Below are positions 34,120-45,032 of a DNA stretch of 64,000 bases, piece by piece. Made by a program: the position numbers and the translations under genes. The notes below the pieces were generated by a model. That model saw only the letters and a list, made by a program, of their open reading frames with translations, had not been told where the DNA came from and searched no databases. This stretch comes from Hyaloscypha bicolor E (Eukaryota; Ascomycota; Leotiomycetes; Helotiales; Hyaloscyphaceae), in assembly GCF_002865645.1 (NCBI RefSeq), contig NW_020194560.1, forward strand, positions 496,001-560,000, written 5' to 3'. The stretch's first letter is position 1; each line of letters starts with the position of its first letter.

Positions 34120-35584
34120 TCAGACAGAAATCGAAGTATCTGTAAACTGAGCAGGCAATCCAGCCCCTTTCCTCAATCTCTCGGCTATCTCCTTCGCAGT
34201 AGCCATTGCCCCATCCGCAACAGGAGCGATAGGAGTCAATTTATGTTCCTTTCCTCTCGCCATTACGAAAACCGGTTTCGAGAAGGCATGAATATCCTCC
34301 AACGGATTACCTTCAAACCCAACTAAATCTGCTGCCATCCCTGAATGAAGTTTACCCGTCTCGCTACTAAGTCCACAAACGCTGGCAGCAATATCGGTGG
34401 CACTTGCGATGATTTCTCGATTTGTGTAGCCAGCATCCGCAAGTACGGTTAAACCATCGGCATACCGCTCGAAATGGCAAAGCGGAATACCTGCATCTGT
34501 TCCGACGATCATTTTTACACCTGCTTGACGGAGGGAAGTGAGGTTTGAGACGATTGCTTGGCGGCTATCCCAGGGGCAGAAATAGCTATGCTCAACGCAA
34601 GCTGTGTTCATCTAAGAATGCATTAAGCAAGATATATAGAACAAGGGAGGTCGGGTTACCTACCGTTGGACAAACAGCAATTTCATACTCGACTATCTTC
34701 TTGGCAACAGACTCCTCAAACTTCGTATTTTGACCTGTTTCTAGTCAGCTAAAACACAACCCATCACTGAAAATTTGAAAAAGCTCACCGTTAATCCAAG
34801 CACAATGCTCAATCGAATCCAGTCTCGCATCCACCGCCCGTGCAATCCCCTGCGTTCCTGTAGCATGCGTAGTAACCTTCATCCCAAACTTCACCGCCTC
34901 GTCCTTAATTGCCTCCAGCTCCTTAACAGTATACCTCGCTTGGCTCGGATGGCTCCCAGCAGTCATAAATCCTCCTGTAGACATAACCTTGATCAAATCT
35001 GCGCCCTCGTTTGCACGCTTCCTCACTTCGACACGAACACCTTCAATACCCTGGGCAACGCCGCCCATAGCGTGAGCGTGGCCTCCGGGCACGGTGATTG
35101 GTGCGTGTGCTACTTGAAGACGGGGACCAAACAGAGAGCCGGCATTGATGAGGTCTCGGATCTTGACGCCTAGAAGGCCTTTGGAGCCCAGATCTCGAGC
35201 GGTGGTGATTCCGGCGTCGAGGAGCTTCGAGCAGTTTGAGATCATGAGGGCAGTCGTTTCTTTATCTGTGAGGGAGGATGACGCTGTGGTAGTATTGACT
35301 TTTGAAGGGTCTAATGTGATATGGACCTGACATTTGTAAGTGATTTATACAATGAGTCTGTGCTTCAACTATAGCTTGCCACTTACGTGGCAGTCGAATA
35401 GCCCGGGCATCAGAGTCACATTTCCGAGATCCCGAATCCCTTGTGAAATTGTAACCAGTCCATTAAGGGTTCGAAATGAGCCAGCTTTGGTTATCCGGCC
35501 GTCATTTATGATTACGAGCCCATCTTCAATTAATTCGGATGAGCTGTCGATGAGGAGGCGGGCTGCTCGAAGAACAACTGTCAT
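34120..35584 (-). CDS. Metal-dependent amidohydrolase (imidazolonepropionase/prolidase-like)
   Basis: Four exons; introns at 35327-35386, 34735-34788 and 34612-34663 on the minus strand. The 1299 nt give 432 residues. Amidohydrolase superfamily landmarks are all visible: the HxH pair in GLFDCHVHI (split by intron 1), a likely carbamylated lysine in [12 protein letters not shown], His in THATGTQG and SIEHCAW, and the metal Asp in VGTDAGIP. A binuclear zinc-type site is therefore predicted. Relatives hydrolyse cyclic amides, imidazolone rings, X-Pro or N-acyl amino acid bonds, including fungal ochratoxinase-like enzymes. There is no signal peptide, so it is probably cytosolic. Its neighbours (aminotransferase and two carriers) suggest catabolism or detoxification of an amide that releases an amino acid. 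Confidence 0.85.
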
Positions 35585-36358
35585 AATTGCGTAGCCTGTT
35601 AGAGGGGACTTAATGACTATGAATATTCGTGATTCATCCCCATAAGAGAGGAGATCAGAATGGCCATGTAGTGGAGGTTCAATGGTTGAAATCCGGATAT
35701 GATCCGGGTTAAAGAAGTGGGGGTGGTGTTAGGGGGTGTCAACCCCATTTTCCAATACGCAAAGCTTCCCGCAATTTCGCAAAACCAGTCTTGTATTATC
35801 AAACAATCTCGAGTTTGAAAAGCGGTGTATGTTGTTCGTTGAGAAGTATTTAAGGCGAGTGTATGATTTCAACTTCTGGATGTATACTTGATACCGCAGA
35901 TAAATAATATACAGCCATGAAAAAGCCCACAAAGCTTCCACTGCTCGTTCTCACACAAAACTCATAATGACACCATGCTTAAGCCCACTACTGTATAAGA
36001 GTCCCCCGGAACATCCGTGCCACCAGTGCCCGAACTAACAGGAAGAAGACATCCACAATCCTCCAAACACTATTCTCTAGTATACTCGTTTCTCAATACA
36101 ATTCTCAAATCCTAACCAATCACAACGATTATCTCATTTCAATAACCGAACTCTACCTCATATAGAAGAGAGTCCCACTCCTATTTAGAAATACAGTTGC
36201 AGGTTCGTAACATAGTATATAAATCTCATGAAATGATTTTGCAATTTCGCAGCCAGAGTTGGGTTTTCCGTAAAGAGGTATGACCACCACCACGACCGGA
36301 TCATATCCTCCTAATGCCCAGTAAGTTCGATGGAACGGCCTCGGGGTGAATTATTCGA
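35585..36358. other. Intergenic, amidohydrolase promoter and MFS 3' region
   Basis: 774 bp without a supportable ORF. Confidence 0.5.
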
Positions 36359-38288
36359 CTACTGTTCGGCTCGCCTTGCCCTATCCAGTCCAAGCACTGT
36401 ACTCTTGGTGTCAAGGCCCAGATGATGAGCACGGACAAATAGGGTCGAAACCAACGATATGCCCGCGGCGGCAACGTACTATAAATGTGTTAGTTAAAGA
36501 TCAAGATTTCTGAAAGGAATCCAACATATACCATAATCCACACTGACCTCAGCGCTTCAAAATATACTCGTCGGATAACAGCCTGCTGGCCTGCCGGCAA
36601 AGATTCAATCAGTTCAACGTTTGCCGTGGCATGGTCGCCGTTGAAATTTATGGCGAGCTGGCCGCCGAATTGGTCAGCCAGACCTTGGTTGGCTGCATTC
36701 ATTTGGTTTTGAAATATAACGCCACCAAGGACGATTGCAACGGCGGTTGCGATAGATCGAAAAAAGCTCATCGCTGCATTGATAGTAGCGGTATCTAGCA
36801 CCGTCGATGCGGCTAACGCTGCGAGAAGTGGTGGCTCTATATTCATGCCAATGCCTATACCAGCGATGATCTCGAATATGAACAGTTTGGCCAGGCCTTC
36901 CTCAAATTTAAGGTTAATAAAAAGCCCGACACCAAGTGTCAATAACACTTGGGACAAGTACATTACGGGAAGGTATACGCCGGTCTGCTGAATGAATATT
37001 CCAGCGCAGGCAGCCGCCAGAGAACTTGAAACAATGAGGGGAACGAGATAAACACCGGATTGCAAAGCATTAACCCCAAACACAGATTGAGAGTACAGAG
37101 GTAAATAGAAAGACAAGCCGATAAGGACGTAAAAATTGCAGGCGAAGACAACATAAGCAGCCACTGAAGATCTCTTAGAAAATAGCCGTAGCGGCATAAC
37201 GGGATTCATAACAAACTTCCATTCGTTGACAACGAAAATGCCGATAACAACAGCACCAAATAGGATGAGGCAAATAACAGTAACTGACGACCATGGGAAT
37301 GTGACGTCTCCAAATTCCAGACCAAGTAAAATCATCAACACGGCACCGACGATGAGTGCGCCACCAATCCAGTCAATAGCCTTAAGGCCACTCAGGACAG
37401 GCGTGTTCGGCGAGGGAAGCTTCAAGAAGAAGAGCAATACGAAAAACACGATAGCACCTATAGGCACTGGAAGGTTTGTCAGATCCGGACTGGATATAAC
37501 GGGCCATAACTCACAGTTGATCCAAAAACACCATCTCCAGCTGCTCACTTGTAAGTATTGAAATAAAAAGTAGAGAGGAAGCTTTTTTGGTAAACTCACT
37601 CTGACCGAGTTGTAAAAATACCGCCGATAACGGGTCCAACGGCGCTTCCTACAGCCCAAACCAAAGAAGTGATGGCAAGATACAAACCGCGATCCCTTAA
37701 CGAGAAGGTGTCGCAGATGATGACATTGACCATCGTGCCCATGCCCGAAGCACCAAGACCCTGGACGGCACGGCCAGCAATCAGAGCATTCATTCGCGGA
37801 GCCAAGGCGCAAAGCAGGCTGCCACCGAGGAAAATAGTCAACGCAATCAGCATGATTGGTTTCCGGCCCCAGATGTCCGCCACGGTCCCCCAGACCGGCG
37901 CGATGGCCGTGCTGGCCAGGATGAAGGCTGTGCCAATCCAGACATACCCAGACACCGAGTTGAAGGAACTCACGATGGTGGGGATAGCTGGTGTTAATAT
38001 GGTGAGGTCCAGCGATGAGAGCATGACAGAAAGGCAGAGCGGCGTCATGGTCAAAGCGATGGCGGCGCCCGACAGTTTTTGGACATCTGCCTGGGGCTCA
38101 GCGGATGGGGCTGGCTGAGCTGTTTTAGAGCTATCGGTATGATGATCATTATCAAGAGGCGCAACAACATTGTGAGGAGGTTCGCCATTGCCGACCGTGG
38201 TAATAGGATCAGTATTATCCTGTTTGAGGCTCTTCACGCTTGCAACCGTTGGTGTCGTGGTGGCCACATCATCGAGGCTATTTGACAT
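36359..38288 (-). CDS. MFS multidrug transporter, DHA2 (14-TM) type
   Basis: Four exons; introns at 37544-37599, 37467-37514 and 36479-36531 on the minus strand. The sum of 1773 nt gives 590 residues. A hydrophilic N-terminus of about 75 residues precedes the membrane part. MFS signatures include SSLDLTILTPAIPTI, the loop 2-3 motif GTVADIWGRKP, RAVQGLGASGMG, and the motif C-like GSAVGPVIGGIF before intron 1. SWRWCFWINLPIG after it is highly conserved in 14-segment drug:H+ antiporters. These export toxins, drugs or pathway products at the plasma membrane. It is transcribed in the same direction as the amidohydrolase and may supply efflux for the same pathway. The first acceptor (GTGAG before CAGCTGG) is my best fit. 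Confidence 0.88.
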
Positions 38289-38725
38289 GGCAGTGAAAAG
38301 AGTTGGGTAGGAAAGTGGTGCTTTAACAAGCCAATTGAACTAAAATTCGGGCTCCCGAGTCAAATTGAATGAAGGGCCTGCGCCTGGAAGCCGATTTTCT
38401 TAAAGGAAGCCTGGTTGTTACCCGTATGAAATAAGAGAAGAAGATAGATTTTTTTATTTTTAAGGTAGGACAATACCTTAAATACCTTGCGGCAACCGAG
38501 AAGGAGTAAGCGAAGCTGTCATTTGGGTCACATGCCTGTGTTATGTAATCTCGTGTGCCAATCAATTTTTTATCACGCTTTGAAATCACAAAGCGTATCT
38601 TTAATAGTTAGACTTTCATTTACTTCTATTAAAGTTAATTAGAAAAGGCAAAATATATAATTTTAGTATTTTATATATATTGCTATTAGAATTGAAATAT
38701 AAGCTCATATAATTAGTAAGTTAAG
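38289..38725. other. Intergenic, MFS promoter side
   Basis: AT content rises sharply after 38570; no ORFs are supportable. Confidence 0.5.
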
Positions 38726-38934
38726 TGTGACGGCGGGATCGAGGCAATGGCCAGGGCTCAAAGATCCAAGAATCTCATGTATTGAAAATACTAAGCTAAA
38801 GAGAAGAAGAGAGAGAGAGAGAGAGAGGAAAGAAAGGAGAAGAAGTACTAACTAAAACAACTGAAACGCTGGCTTGACAGGTGAAACCAGTCAGGTGACA
38901 GCCAGCCCACGTGACCCCAGCTAGCGCCGTTATA
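38726..38934. mobile_element. Solo-LTR-like relic A (copia-type ends)
   Basis: Begins TGTGACGGCG and ends CGCCGTTATA, an inverted pair like the TGTAACGGC...GCCGTTACA ends common in fungal copia LTRs. Flanking pentamers ttaag and tcaag differ by one C/T. It contains a (GA)n run at about 38809-38827. No internal retroelement coding is seen. Confidence 0.5.
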
Positions 38935-39087
38935 TCAAGTATTATTAAAAGACTTATTATATAAAAGAAATAGGTTCTTTAATTAATTCTTAATATATTT
39001 AAGTTTATAATAGTCTTTTTTATATTTACTTGAATTATAATAATTATTAAAAGCTTTTTAAAACTTAAGAAATATATTATATAATAT

Positions 39088-39301
39088 TGTGACGGCTGGT
39101 GTCACATGATTGGTTTCAGCTAAGGTTCCAAGCTATGGTTCAAACCAAGGTCGCTTCCAAAGCTCGGCGTTTCAGTGATCTTGGCCATACCTACTTATCC
39201 ACTGCCACACCTCACTCCTTCTCTCCTTAGCTTTAAATTCTCAAGACATTGAAATCATTAATCTTTGTGCCTCGTTCCATCGGTTTGTTCCTGCCGTTAC
39301 A
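39088..39301. mobile_element. Solo-LTR-like relic B
   Basis: Begins TGTGACGGC and ends GCCGTTACA, the same terminal pair as relic A, and is of similar length (about 210 bp). The interior differs, and no target duplication is evident. Confidence 0.45.
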
Positions 39302-39372
39302 AGAGAAGTATTTTTGCTTTTTTAATATCTAGAATAAATTAAATAATTATATAATATTAATTATAATAAAGC

Positions 39373-39508
39373 TATCCCTTCGTCCGGTGAGACATTGCCA
39401 CATTAGCGGCCGCACATGAATATCGCCAATTCGGATTATGTTCTGGCCGAAATAGGGATATTCATGTGCGGCCGCTAATGTGGCAATGTCTCACCGGAGG
39501 AAGGGATA
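39373..39508. repeat. Near-perfect long palindrome (51-bp arms, 32-bp loop)
   Basis: Arms 39374-39424 and 39457-39507 are complementary at 50 of 51 positions, plus one outer T-A pair. Each arm contains a GCGGCCGC octamer. The GC-rich arms stand out sharply in an AT-rich surrounding. Flanking sequences ttataataaag and ttataatataaag are similar, possibly a target duplication. The structure fits a foldback or Mutator-type MITE reduced to its terminal repeats. Confidence 0.9.
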
Positions 39509-39959
39509 TTATAATATAAAGAGTAAGGCTTAAGTAAAGTAAAGAATATAGAATTGAGGATATATTTAGGACGAACTAGTATGCAAAAAGTTTTAGCCCC
39601 CTTAGCACTTTAGCCCGAATCGTAATCTCTCCGATTAATCAATCGCTCGTATTGACGAACGCGGGGGGGGGGGACAGCTAGCACTAGAGTTAATTATAGC
39701 CGAAAACCATATATCCAACGTGGCGATACGAGTATAAATGCTTGGGTCGCAAAAGGTATGATATAACTTGCAGGAATCAATTTATTATTGTTACAAACGA
39801 AGAGAACAATATCCCATCCCGTCTGCTATATTTGAGCCCTAAATTAATTCTCTCGTCTGAGGCTCCTGTGAATCTTGCGCCATTCTTATTATCTATCGTC
39901 CGAAAACATCTTGCAAAAAACGAGAACAAAAAACAACGTTCAAGCAACCTCCAGTATCA

Positions 39960-41504
39960 TCAGTACATTTCATAACGCCAGCCCAAGTCCACCATCTCCT
40001 GTGTAACGCCTCCCTTAATGACCTTTGCGATCTCAACCGGGTTTTTGGAATCAAGGCGTTTGTTCTCGCGCCTGACGAACCAGCGGTAGAACGTCAGCGT
40101 GCATGCAAACAAGACAGCGCACCCCATGAGCGTGCCCATAGCTGCGAAGAACCGAGGTGGTGCATAGTACAGATAAGAGGCCCAGATATTGACCGTTCCG
40201 CCGATGCAGTTGACTAGGGCAGAGGCCGCTGCTCTCTTAGCTGTCGGCCGCGCCAAGTGAAGGTTGATGGTCTTGTATAGCAGGATTTGCGGGCCAACCG
40301 AGGAGAAAGGCAGAACCATCATGGAGAAATACCTGGCGCCGACGTTGGTGGTGGCCATGGGGATGATGTACATCGTGCACGCGATCGCGATGCAGCACAT
40401 AATGATCCGGTACACGGTGTTCTTGCGATCCGAGTAGAAGGTGATGCCGTAGTATACGAAGCCGGCGAGGATGTATGGCGGTGCGGTCAGCAACAATGAG
40501 ATGGTTTTGGAGTAGCCAAGAGATGCGACGAGCGTGGGGAAGTAGTTGGCAATGGAGCCCTGGGCCTGGGACATCATGTTGCAGAAGATGAGCAGGACGA
40601 GCTTGGGGTCTGCAAGCGCCTGTACGAAAGATTTCAGCACCTTCTCATTCTCAGTCCCCTCAGCAGCGCCCGCCTCGGACTCGATGCGCCATACAGCAAG
40701 ATCCTTCTCGAACTGGGTCAGCATGCGGGCATTGTGGGGGTACTCGGGCATGAAGAAAGCACAGATCGAGCCTATGCCAACGGTGGCGGACCCTTCGATG
40801 ATGAAGAGCCAGCGCCAGCCTGCGATGCCGTGTGCGCCATCGAGCTGAAAGATGGCGGCTGCGAAGAGACCGCCGAAGGCGTTGCCGACTTGCTGCGCGA
40901 TGTAGAGGCCTGCGAGACGCTTGCCGAGCTCTTTCTTGGTGTACCAGGTTGAGAGGAAGTAAACGGCGCCTGGGAAGAAGACTGCTTCGACGACGCCGAG
41001 GATGATGCGAACGGCGAGTAGCTGGCCATAACTCTGTACAGCTGCTGTCGCAGCCGAGATGCTGCCCCAGATGACAGTCGCGGTACAAATATACAACCCG
41101 GGGCGAGGGATCTTGGTGATGAGCAGGTTGGATGGGATCTGGAAAGGCAAGTAGCCGACGAAGAGGATGGAGATGGCAGTGGCGAATTCTTGGGTGGTCA
41201 TGTGGAGGTCATTGGTGATGCCTTGCAGCTTGGCGGCCGACAAGTTCTGCCGGTCGATGTAGTTGAGGATATACAGGATGCCGATGATTGGCAGGATGAC
41301 CAAGTCCATCTTGCGGACGAGCTTCTTATTGAGGCACGCCACCTCGTCGGCGCCGAGCTCACGGAGGGACTCAGGCATGCGGCTGACTTCGGCCATCTCG
41401 CCTGGGGAGACCGAGTTTATGCCCGTGAGGGGAGTCGACTTGACGTTGTCTTTGTGCAGGTCCTGGCTGGTCGCCGAAGCGGAGTCACGGCGCGAGAATT
41501 CCAT
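39960..41504 (-). CDS. MFS transporter, Dal5/allantoate permease-like
   Basis: Single-exon carrier of 514 residues from the Met at 41504 (MEFSRRDSASATS). The frame stays open upstream to 41630, but that extension lacks family character. Twelve membrane segments fit the pattern. Family blocks are LVRKMDLVILPIIGILYILNYIDRQNLS, SILFVGYLPFQIPSNLLI, GVVEAVFFPGAVYFLSTWYTKKELGKR and GWRWLFIIEG. Predicted role: proton-coupled uptake of an organic acid or amide. It diverges from the aldolase gene across a 1-kb promoter rich in GGAGGAGC-type motifs, so uptake of the substrate for the adjacent enzymes is a reasonable inference. Confidence 0.9.
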   Translation of the reverse strand: MEFSRRDSASATSQDLHKDNVKSTPLTGINSVSPGEMAEVSRMPESLRELGADEVACLNKKLVRKMDLVILPIIGILYILNYIDRQNLSAAKLQGITNDLHMTTQEFATAISILFVGYLPFQIPSNLLITKIPRPGLYICTATVIWGSISAATAAVQSYGQLLAVRIILGVVEAVFFPGAVYFLSTWYTKKELGKRLAGLYIAQQVGNAFGGLFAAAIFQLDGAHGIAGWRWLFIIEGSATVGIGSICAFFMPEYPHNARMLTQFEKDLAVWRIESEAGAAEGTENEKVLKSFVQALADPKLVLLIFCNMMSQAQGSIANYFPTLVASLGYSKTISLLLTAPPYILAGFVYYGITFYSDRKNTVYRIIMCCIAIACTMYIIPMATTNVGARYFSMMVLPFSSVGPQILLYKTINLHLARPTAKRAAASALVNCIGGTVNIWASYLYYAPPRFFAAMGTLMGCAVLFACTLTFYRWFVRRENKRLDSKNPVEIAKVIKGGVTQEMVDLGWRYEMY

Positions 41505-42538
41505 GATAAATGCGGTGAGAAGGGGGAGGAAAGGTGAGAGGCGACTGTCTGATTGTGCACTTGATACCGTCGGAGGTGTAGTTATATAGATGTCGGACTG
41601 CCTGTCGTCGATCAGGGAGTAGGTATTCATAAGGAAAAGATATATCCCAGAGTCGTGATTGGCCGACCTTCTATCAAGCCAGGACTACTGAACTTGATAG
41701 CTGGGAACAAATCAAGAGGGAGGAGCCCCATCTTTCGCATTGATGTTGTGAGATATGATTGAGGTCAAGATACTGTAAAGGGAGACGAGGAAACAACACG
41801 CGTACACGGCGGGAGGAGCGGGAGGAGCCCCGCACACGGCAAATTCCCACCCAACGCTAATGTGAGATGAGACAAGGTGAAAGAAGCACCACTTGCATAC
41901 TTGGAACATTCTATGGAGGGTACGAGTCAGCCCAAAAGCAAGAGTGCGGCGCTAGCAAGGGGGTCTCGGGGTCTTCCTTGCAACCAGGGTATGTGATATG
42001 TTCTATTAGGCTTACAGGCTGTAAATACGTTCTCGATCTTGTACACCAAAGAATGGGGCAAGGAGGAGCAGGTAGTCTCAGTTCGGCGTTTAGTGGCTGC
42101 CGAAATGTGAGAACATCCCTCACAGCAGGTTGGACGCTGCCGGTAGACACCTCCTCCTCCCCTCTTGTGCTGCATCCCTCCTGCATACAAGGGCGGCCAG
42201 CGATGGCGCTCCTCCTCCTCCTCCAACTATGGAGACACTTTGCTTAGACGACATATCCGTACTAGGTGAGGTCCAGACGGGCACAAGTTACCGAGTACAG
42301 CGAGTAGCAAGCTGCACTCACTGTACTAAGGAAGCTGTCTTCCCTCCTTTGAAACCCTTTCCCCGTCAGGATCCCATCTTTCTCGCATAACTTCTTCCTC
42401 TTAACTCCGCGTCTTTTTTGGCTTTCTCACTGGCAGTATTTCATCTTCTTCGAGCTGTTGTCAAGATCATACTTCTGGAAGAACCGCCCTCTTCTTACCC
42501 GCACCTCCTCCTGTTCCAACTGCCTCCACACCGTCAAA
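41505..42538. promoter_or_regulatory. Divergent promoter, MFS carrier / aldolase, with repeated GGAGGAGC motifs
   Basis: No gene within 1034 bp. GGAGGAGC-type motifs occur at 41718-41729, twice at 41811-41831, at 42061-42070 (GGAGGAGCAGG) and as the complement at 42151-42163 and 42207-42224. The same motif recurs in the RidA/oxygenase promoter. It may be the site of the cluster's C2H2 regulator. Confidence 0.5.
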
Positions 42539-43357
42539 ATGACCATCTCCAATGGCATCACCTACCCAAACGCCCACACAACCAGAGTCCAGAACCCCCG
42601 TCTGCGTCTCCTCAACAAGCTCCGCGATGGAGAGTACCCTCTCATGACTTTCATGGCCATCCCCTCTGTCCGCCAAGCCCAAGTGGTTGCCCTGACCGGT
42701 CTTGACGGCATCATCATCGATTGTGAGCACGGTCACATCTCCGATGACTCCATGCACAACTCCGTCGCGGCCATCTCAGCCCTGGGTGTATCACCCATCA
42801 TCCGCATCCGCGGCCCCGCACATGACATTCTCAAGCGCGCCCTTGATACTGGCGCGCACGGCGTCATGGTGCCCCAGGTCAGTACGGCCGAGGAAGCCGC
42901 AGCCATTGTCGCGTCGAGCAAGTTTCCGCCACAGGGCGTGCGAGGGCAGGGCTCTGCCTTCCCTGCTATCGGCCATGGGCTGACGACGCCCGAGTACATG
43001 AAGAGCGCGAACGAGACGATCATCACCATGATCCAGATCGAGACGCGGGCAGGCGTAGAGAACGTCGATGCCATTGCAGCGGTGCCCGGTGTGGATGTTG
43101 TGTTTATCGGCCCCAACGACCTGGCACAAGCTTTGCTGGGCTATACGCCCGCTCGAGGTGATGAGCCGGAGTTTATAGAGGCGATGGATAAGATTGTCGC
43201 GGCGGCGAAGAAGCATGGCAAGTGGGCTGCACGTATGGTGAATAACGGCGTCACTGCGAGGGAAGGACGGAAGAAGTACGATACAGTGGCTATGACGGGG
43301 GATACGAAGGCGATTCAGAACTGGTATATGGCGGAGATTGATATTGCCAAGTCGTGA
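42539..43357 (+). CDS. HpcH/HpaI-family class II aldolase
   Basis: Intronless 272-residue enzyme that cleaves 4-hydroxy-2-oxo acids (retro-aldol) to pyruvate and an aldehyde. The catalytic set maps well onto bacterial HpaI: Asp61 and His64 (in DCEHGH), Arg89 (in IIRIRG), and metal ligands Glu168 (IQIET) and Asp194 (GPND). The 26-residue gap between the two metal ligands equals that of HpaI. PQVS at 112-115 lines the pocket. The start at 42539 is preceded by CCGTCAAA and fits the family N-terminus. The protein is short, complete and probably cytosolic. Divergent from an MFS carrier and convergent with RidA, it is a central enzyme of the proposed pathway. Its true substrate could be a branched or sugar-derived oxo acid. 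Confidence 0.92.
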   Translation: MTISNGITYPNAHTTRVQNPRLRLLNKLRDGEYPLMTFMAIPSVRQAQVVALTGLDGIIIDCEHGHISDDSMHNSVAAISALGVSPIIRIRGPAHDILKRALDTGAHGVMVPQVSTAEEAAAIVASSKFPPQGVRGQGSAFPAIGHGLTTPEYMKSANETIITMIQIETRAGVENVDAIAAVPGVDVVFIGPNDLAQALLGYTPARGDEPEFIEAMDKIVAAAKKHGKWAARMVNNGVTAREGRKKYDTVAMTGDTKAIQNWYMAEIDIAKS

Positions 43358-43832
43358 AATTGAAATAAGATTGCATTGCTTCTGGGAAATTTTAGAGTGG
43401 ATATATACAAAATGGGAAACTTTCTAATTTGGTGCCTCAATTTCTTTAATGAATTGTGTTAAATATTGTGCGTAAATATCGTACAACGGCTCCTCAGTGC
43501 AGTCTCTTTGGCAATGACAAAGTTTACGTGGGAGCTGTCTAGTGTTCATACCCCACCCTCACAGTTTAAAAGAGGAACGCGATTCGTCTCCCAAGGTTTT
43601 ATCGGCATTGTTTTCGCCATAAAATACATTATACCTGTGGCAATGTCTAAAGACTGGCTGTAAAGTTGTAACTTATCAAGAACTTTGTGCCACATCTTCA
43701 AGAGCATGCACTCGAGTATCACGGAAAACCTTCATACGAGAAGCAGGAACCGACCGAAAAGAGGATACTGTTGAATACTTTTATCCCATCTATATACACC
43801 ATGCAATGAACCCCCCTCGAAGCCATCTAAAT
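43358..43832. other. Convergent 3' region, aldolase / RidA
   Basis: 475 bp; short unsupported ORFs only. Confidence 0.5.
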
Positions 43833-44304
43833 TTAAGCCTGTGCGATACATTCAATCTCAATCACCGTGCCGTTTCCCGGCGCAACAGCCTGCAAGCACG
43901 AGCGCGCTGGCATCGGCTGCGGGAGGAAATCAATGTACACCTCATTCATGGCGGCGAAGTCCTTCATGTCGGCGAGATAGACGTTATACTTGACGACCTG
44001 CTCGAGCGAGGAGCCGGCAAGCTCGAGGACCTCCTTCAAGTTCCGGAGAACTGTTCTCTGTTGCCGCGCGTTATTAGCGGAATAGAAGATCAATCGGACA
44101 CGGGAAAGAAGAAAGACGAACGGTTGCGGCTCCGATCTCGCCTGTTGCGGTCTGGCCGGCGCAGAAGACGAGGCCGGGGACTTTGACCGCGGGGCCTGGG
44201 ACGTGGATTATCAACTCTGTGCTCTTTCGCCAGAATCCATGCAGGAACTTACAGTTGTGCGGCTTGGTTGGGAACTTCTCGCTGGAAATGAGTTGGCGCG
44301 ACAT
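43833..44304 (-). CDS. RidA/YjgF (Rid) family protein
   Basis: Two exons with an intron at 44058-44121 (GTTCGT...CAACAG on the minus strand, branch CTAAT) give 135 residues. Rid-family marks are PGLVFCAGQTATGEIG, VLRNLKEVLELAGSSLEQVVKYNVYLADMKDFAAMNEVY, and the catalytic region PMPARSCLQ with its Arg, followed by IEIECIA with the conserved Glu. RidA proteins hydrolyse reactive enamine/imine intermediates made by PLP enzymes or oxidases; 2-aminomuconate deaminases are also members. Residues 18-28, between PHN and the VPGP motif, look like unspliced sequence, yet no frame-keeping GT-AG pair removes them. The N-terminal model is therefore less certain. The gene diverges from the oxygenase. Confidence 0.8.
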
Positions 44305-45032
44305 ATTTGCGTCTGATGTGAAAAGGAAGAAAGTTGGTACAGAGAGAGTCGAGAGCTTGGAAGTGTAAGGAGTGGAATGAGAGCAAGTCAATGATGAGAT
44401 GATAAGCAGGAACGAACGAGAAAGGACCAAGAAGTAGCAGTTGGCGAGCAGGGAGTTAAGAAGAAAAACAACTCCGCATACTAACCTCTTCGCCGAACAG
44501 CCATTCAAAACTGACGTAGCCTTCAATGAGTTCTCATTGTGCAAGAAGGCTTATGCCGAGACGGAGGTGGAGGAGCTCGTCCACAACCCTCAGCAGTCGG
44601 ATAAGCCGGTTCGGTCCCGCATGCCTGTGGTGGTGTTGGGTGGGAGGAGCTCCTGCCAGGGATCGCCCGCCGATCACGTGCTTCGACGTTTAGAGCTTAG
44701 CGGATATATAGCGAGGCCCGTGACCCGCTTCGGACGGAGGAGGAGCTCGCAGCATCGACGAGACGAGGAGGAGACACGACGGGGACGTCCAGCTAGGGGC
44801 AGGATGCACCACATCACGTGTAGCCCGAAGGGAGGAAGTTGCAACACCTTCGAAGTGCAAGCGTCTCCATATAAGAAGACATATCGTCTCCCCTATCACC
44901 GTCACCAGCTCCACTCACATGCACATCTCTCCTGTCATCGCCAATATCCTTCAAGACATATGCCAGGGTTCCTTTCGAGGCATGAATTCAGACATCTCTT
45001 CTTCATTCCCACCGCTACATACCCATCACATA
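44305..45032. promoter_or_regulatory. Divergent promoter, RidA / Fe(II)-2OG oxygenase, with GGAGGAGCTC motifs
   Basis: 728 bp. GGAGGAGCTC occurs at about 44569-44578, 44643-44652 (extended to a GGAGCTCC palindrome) and 44738-44747. A TATATA box lies near 44704. A long plus-strand ORF (44441-45082) crosses it, but its composition is not protein-like and it overlaps the oxygenase start. Confidence 0.5.
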
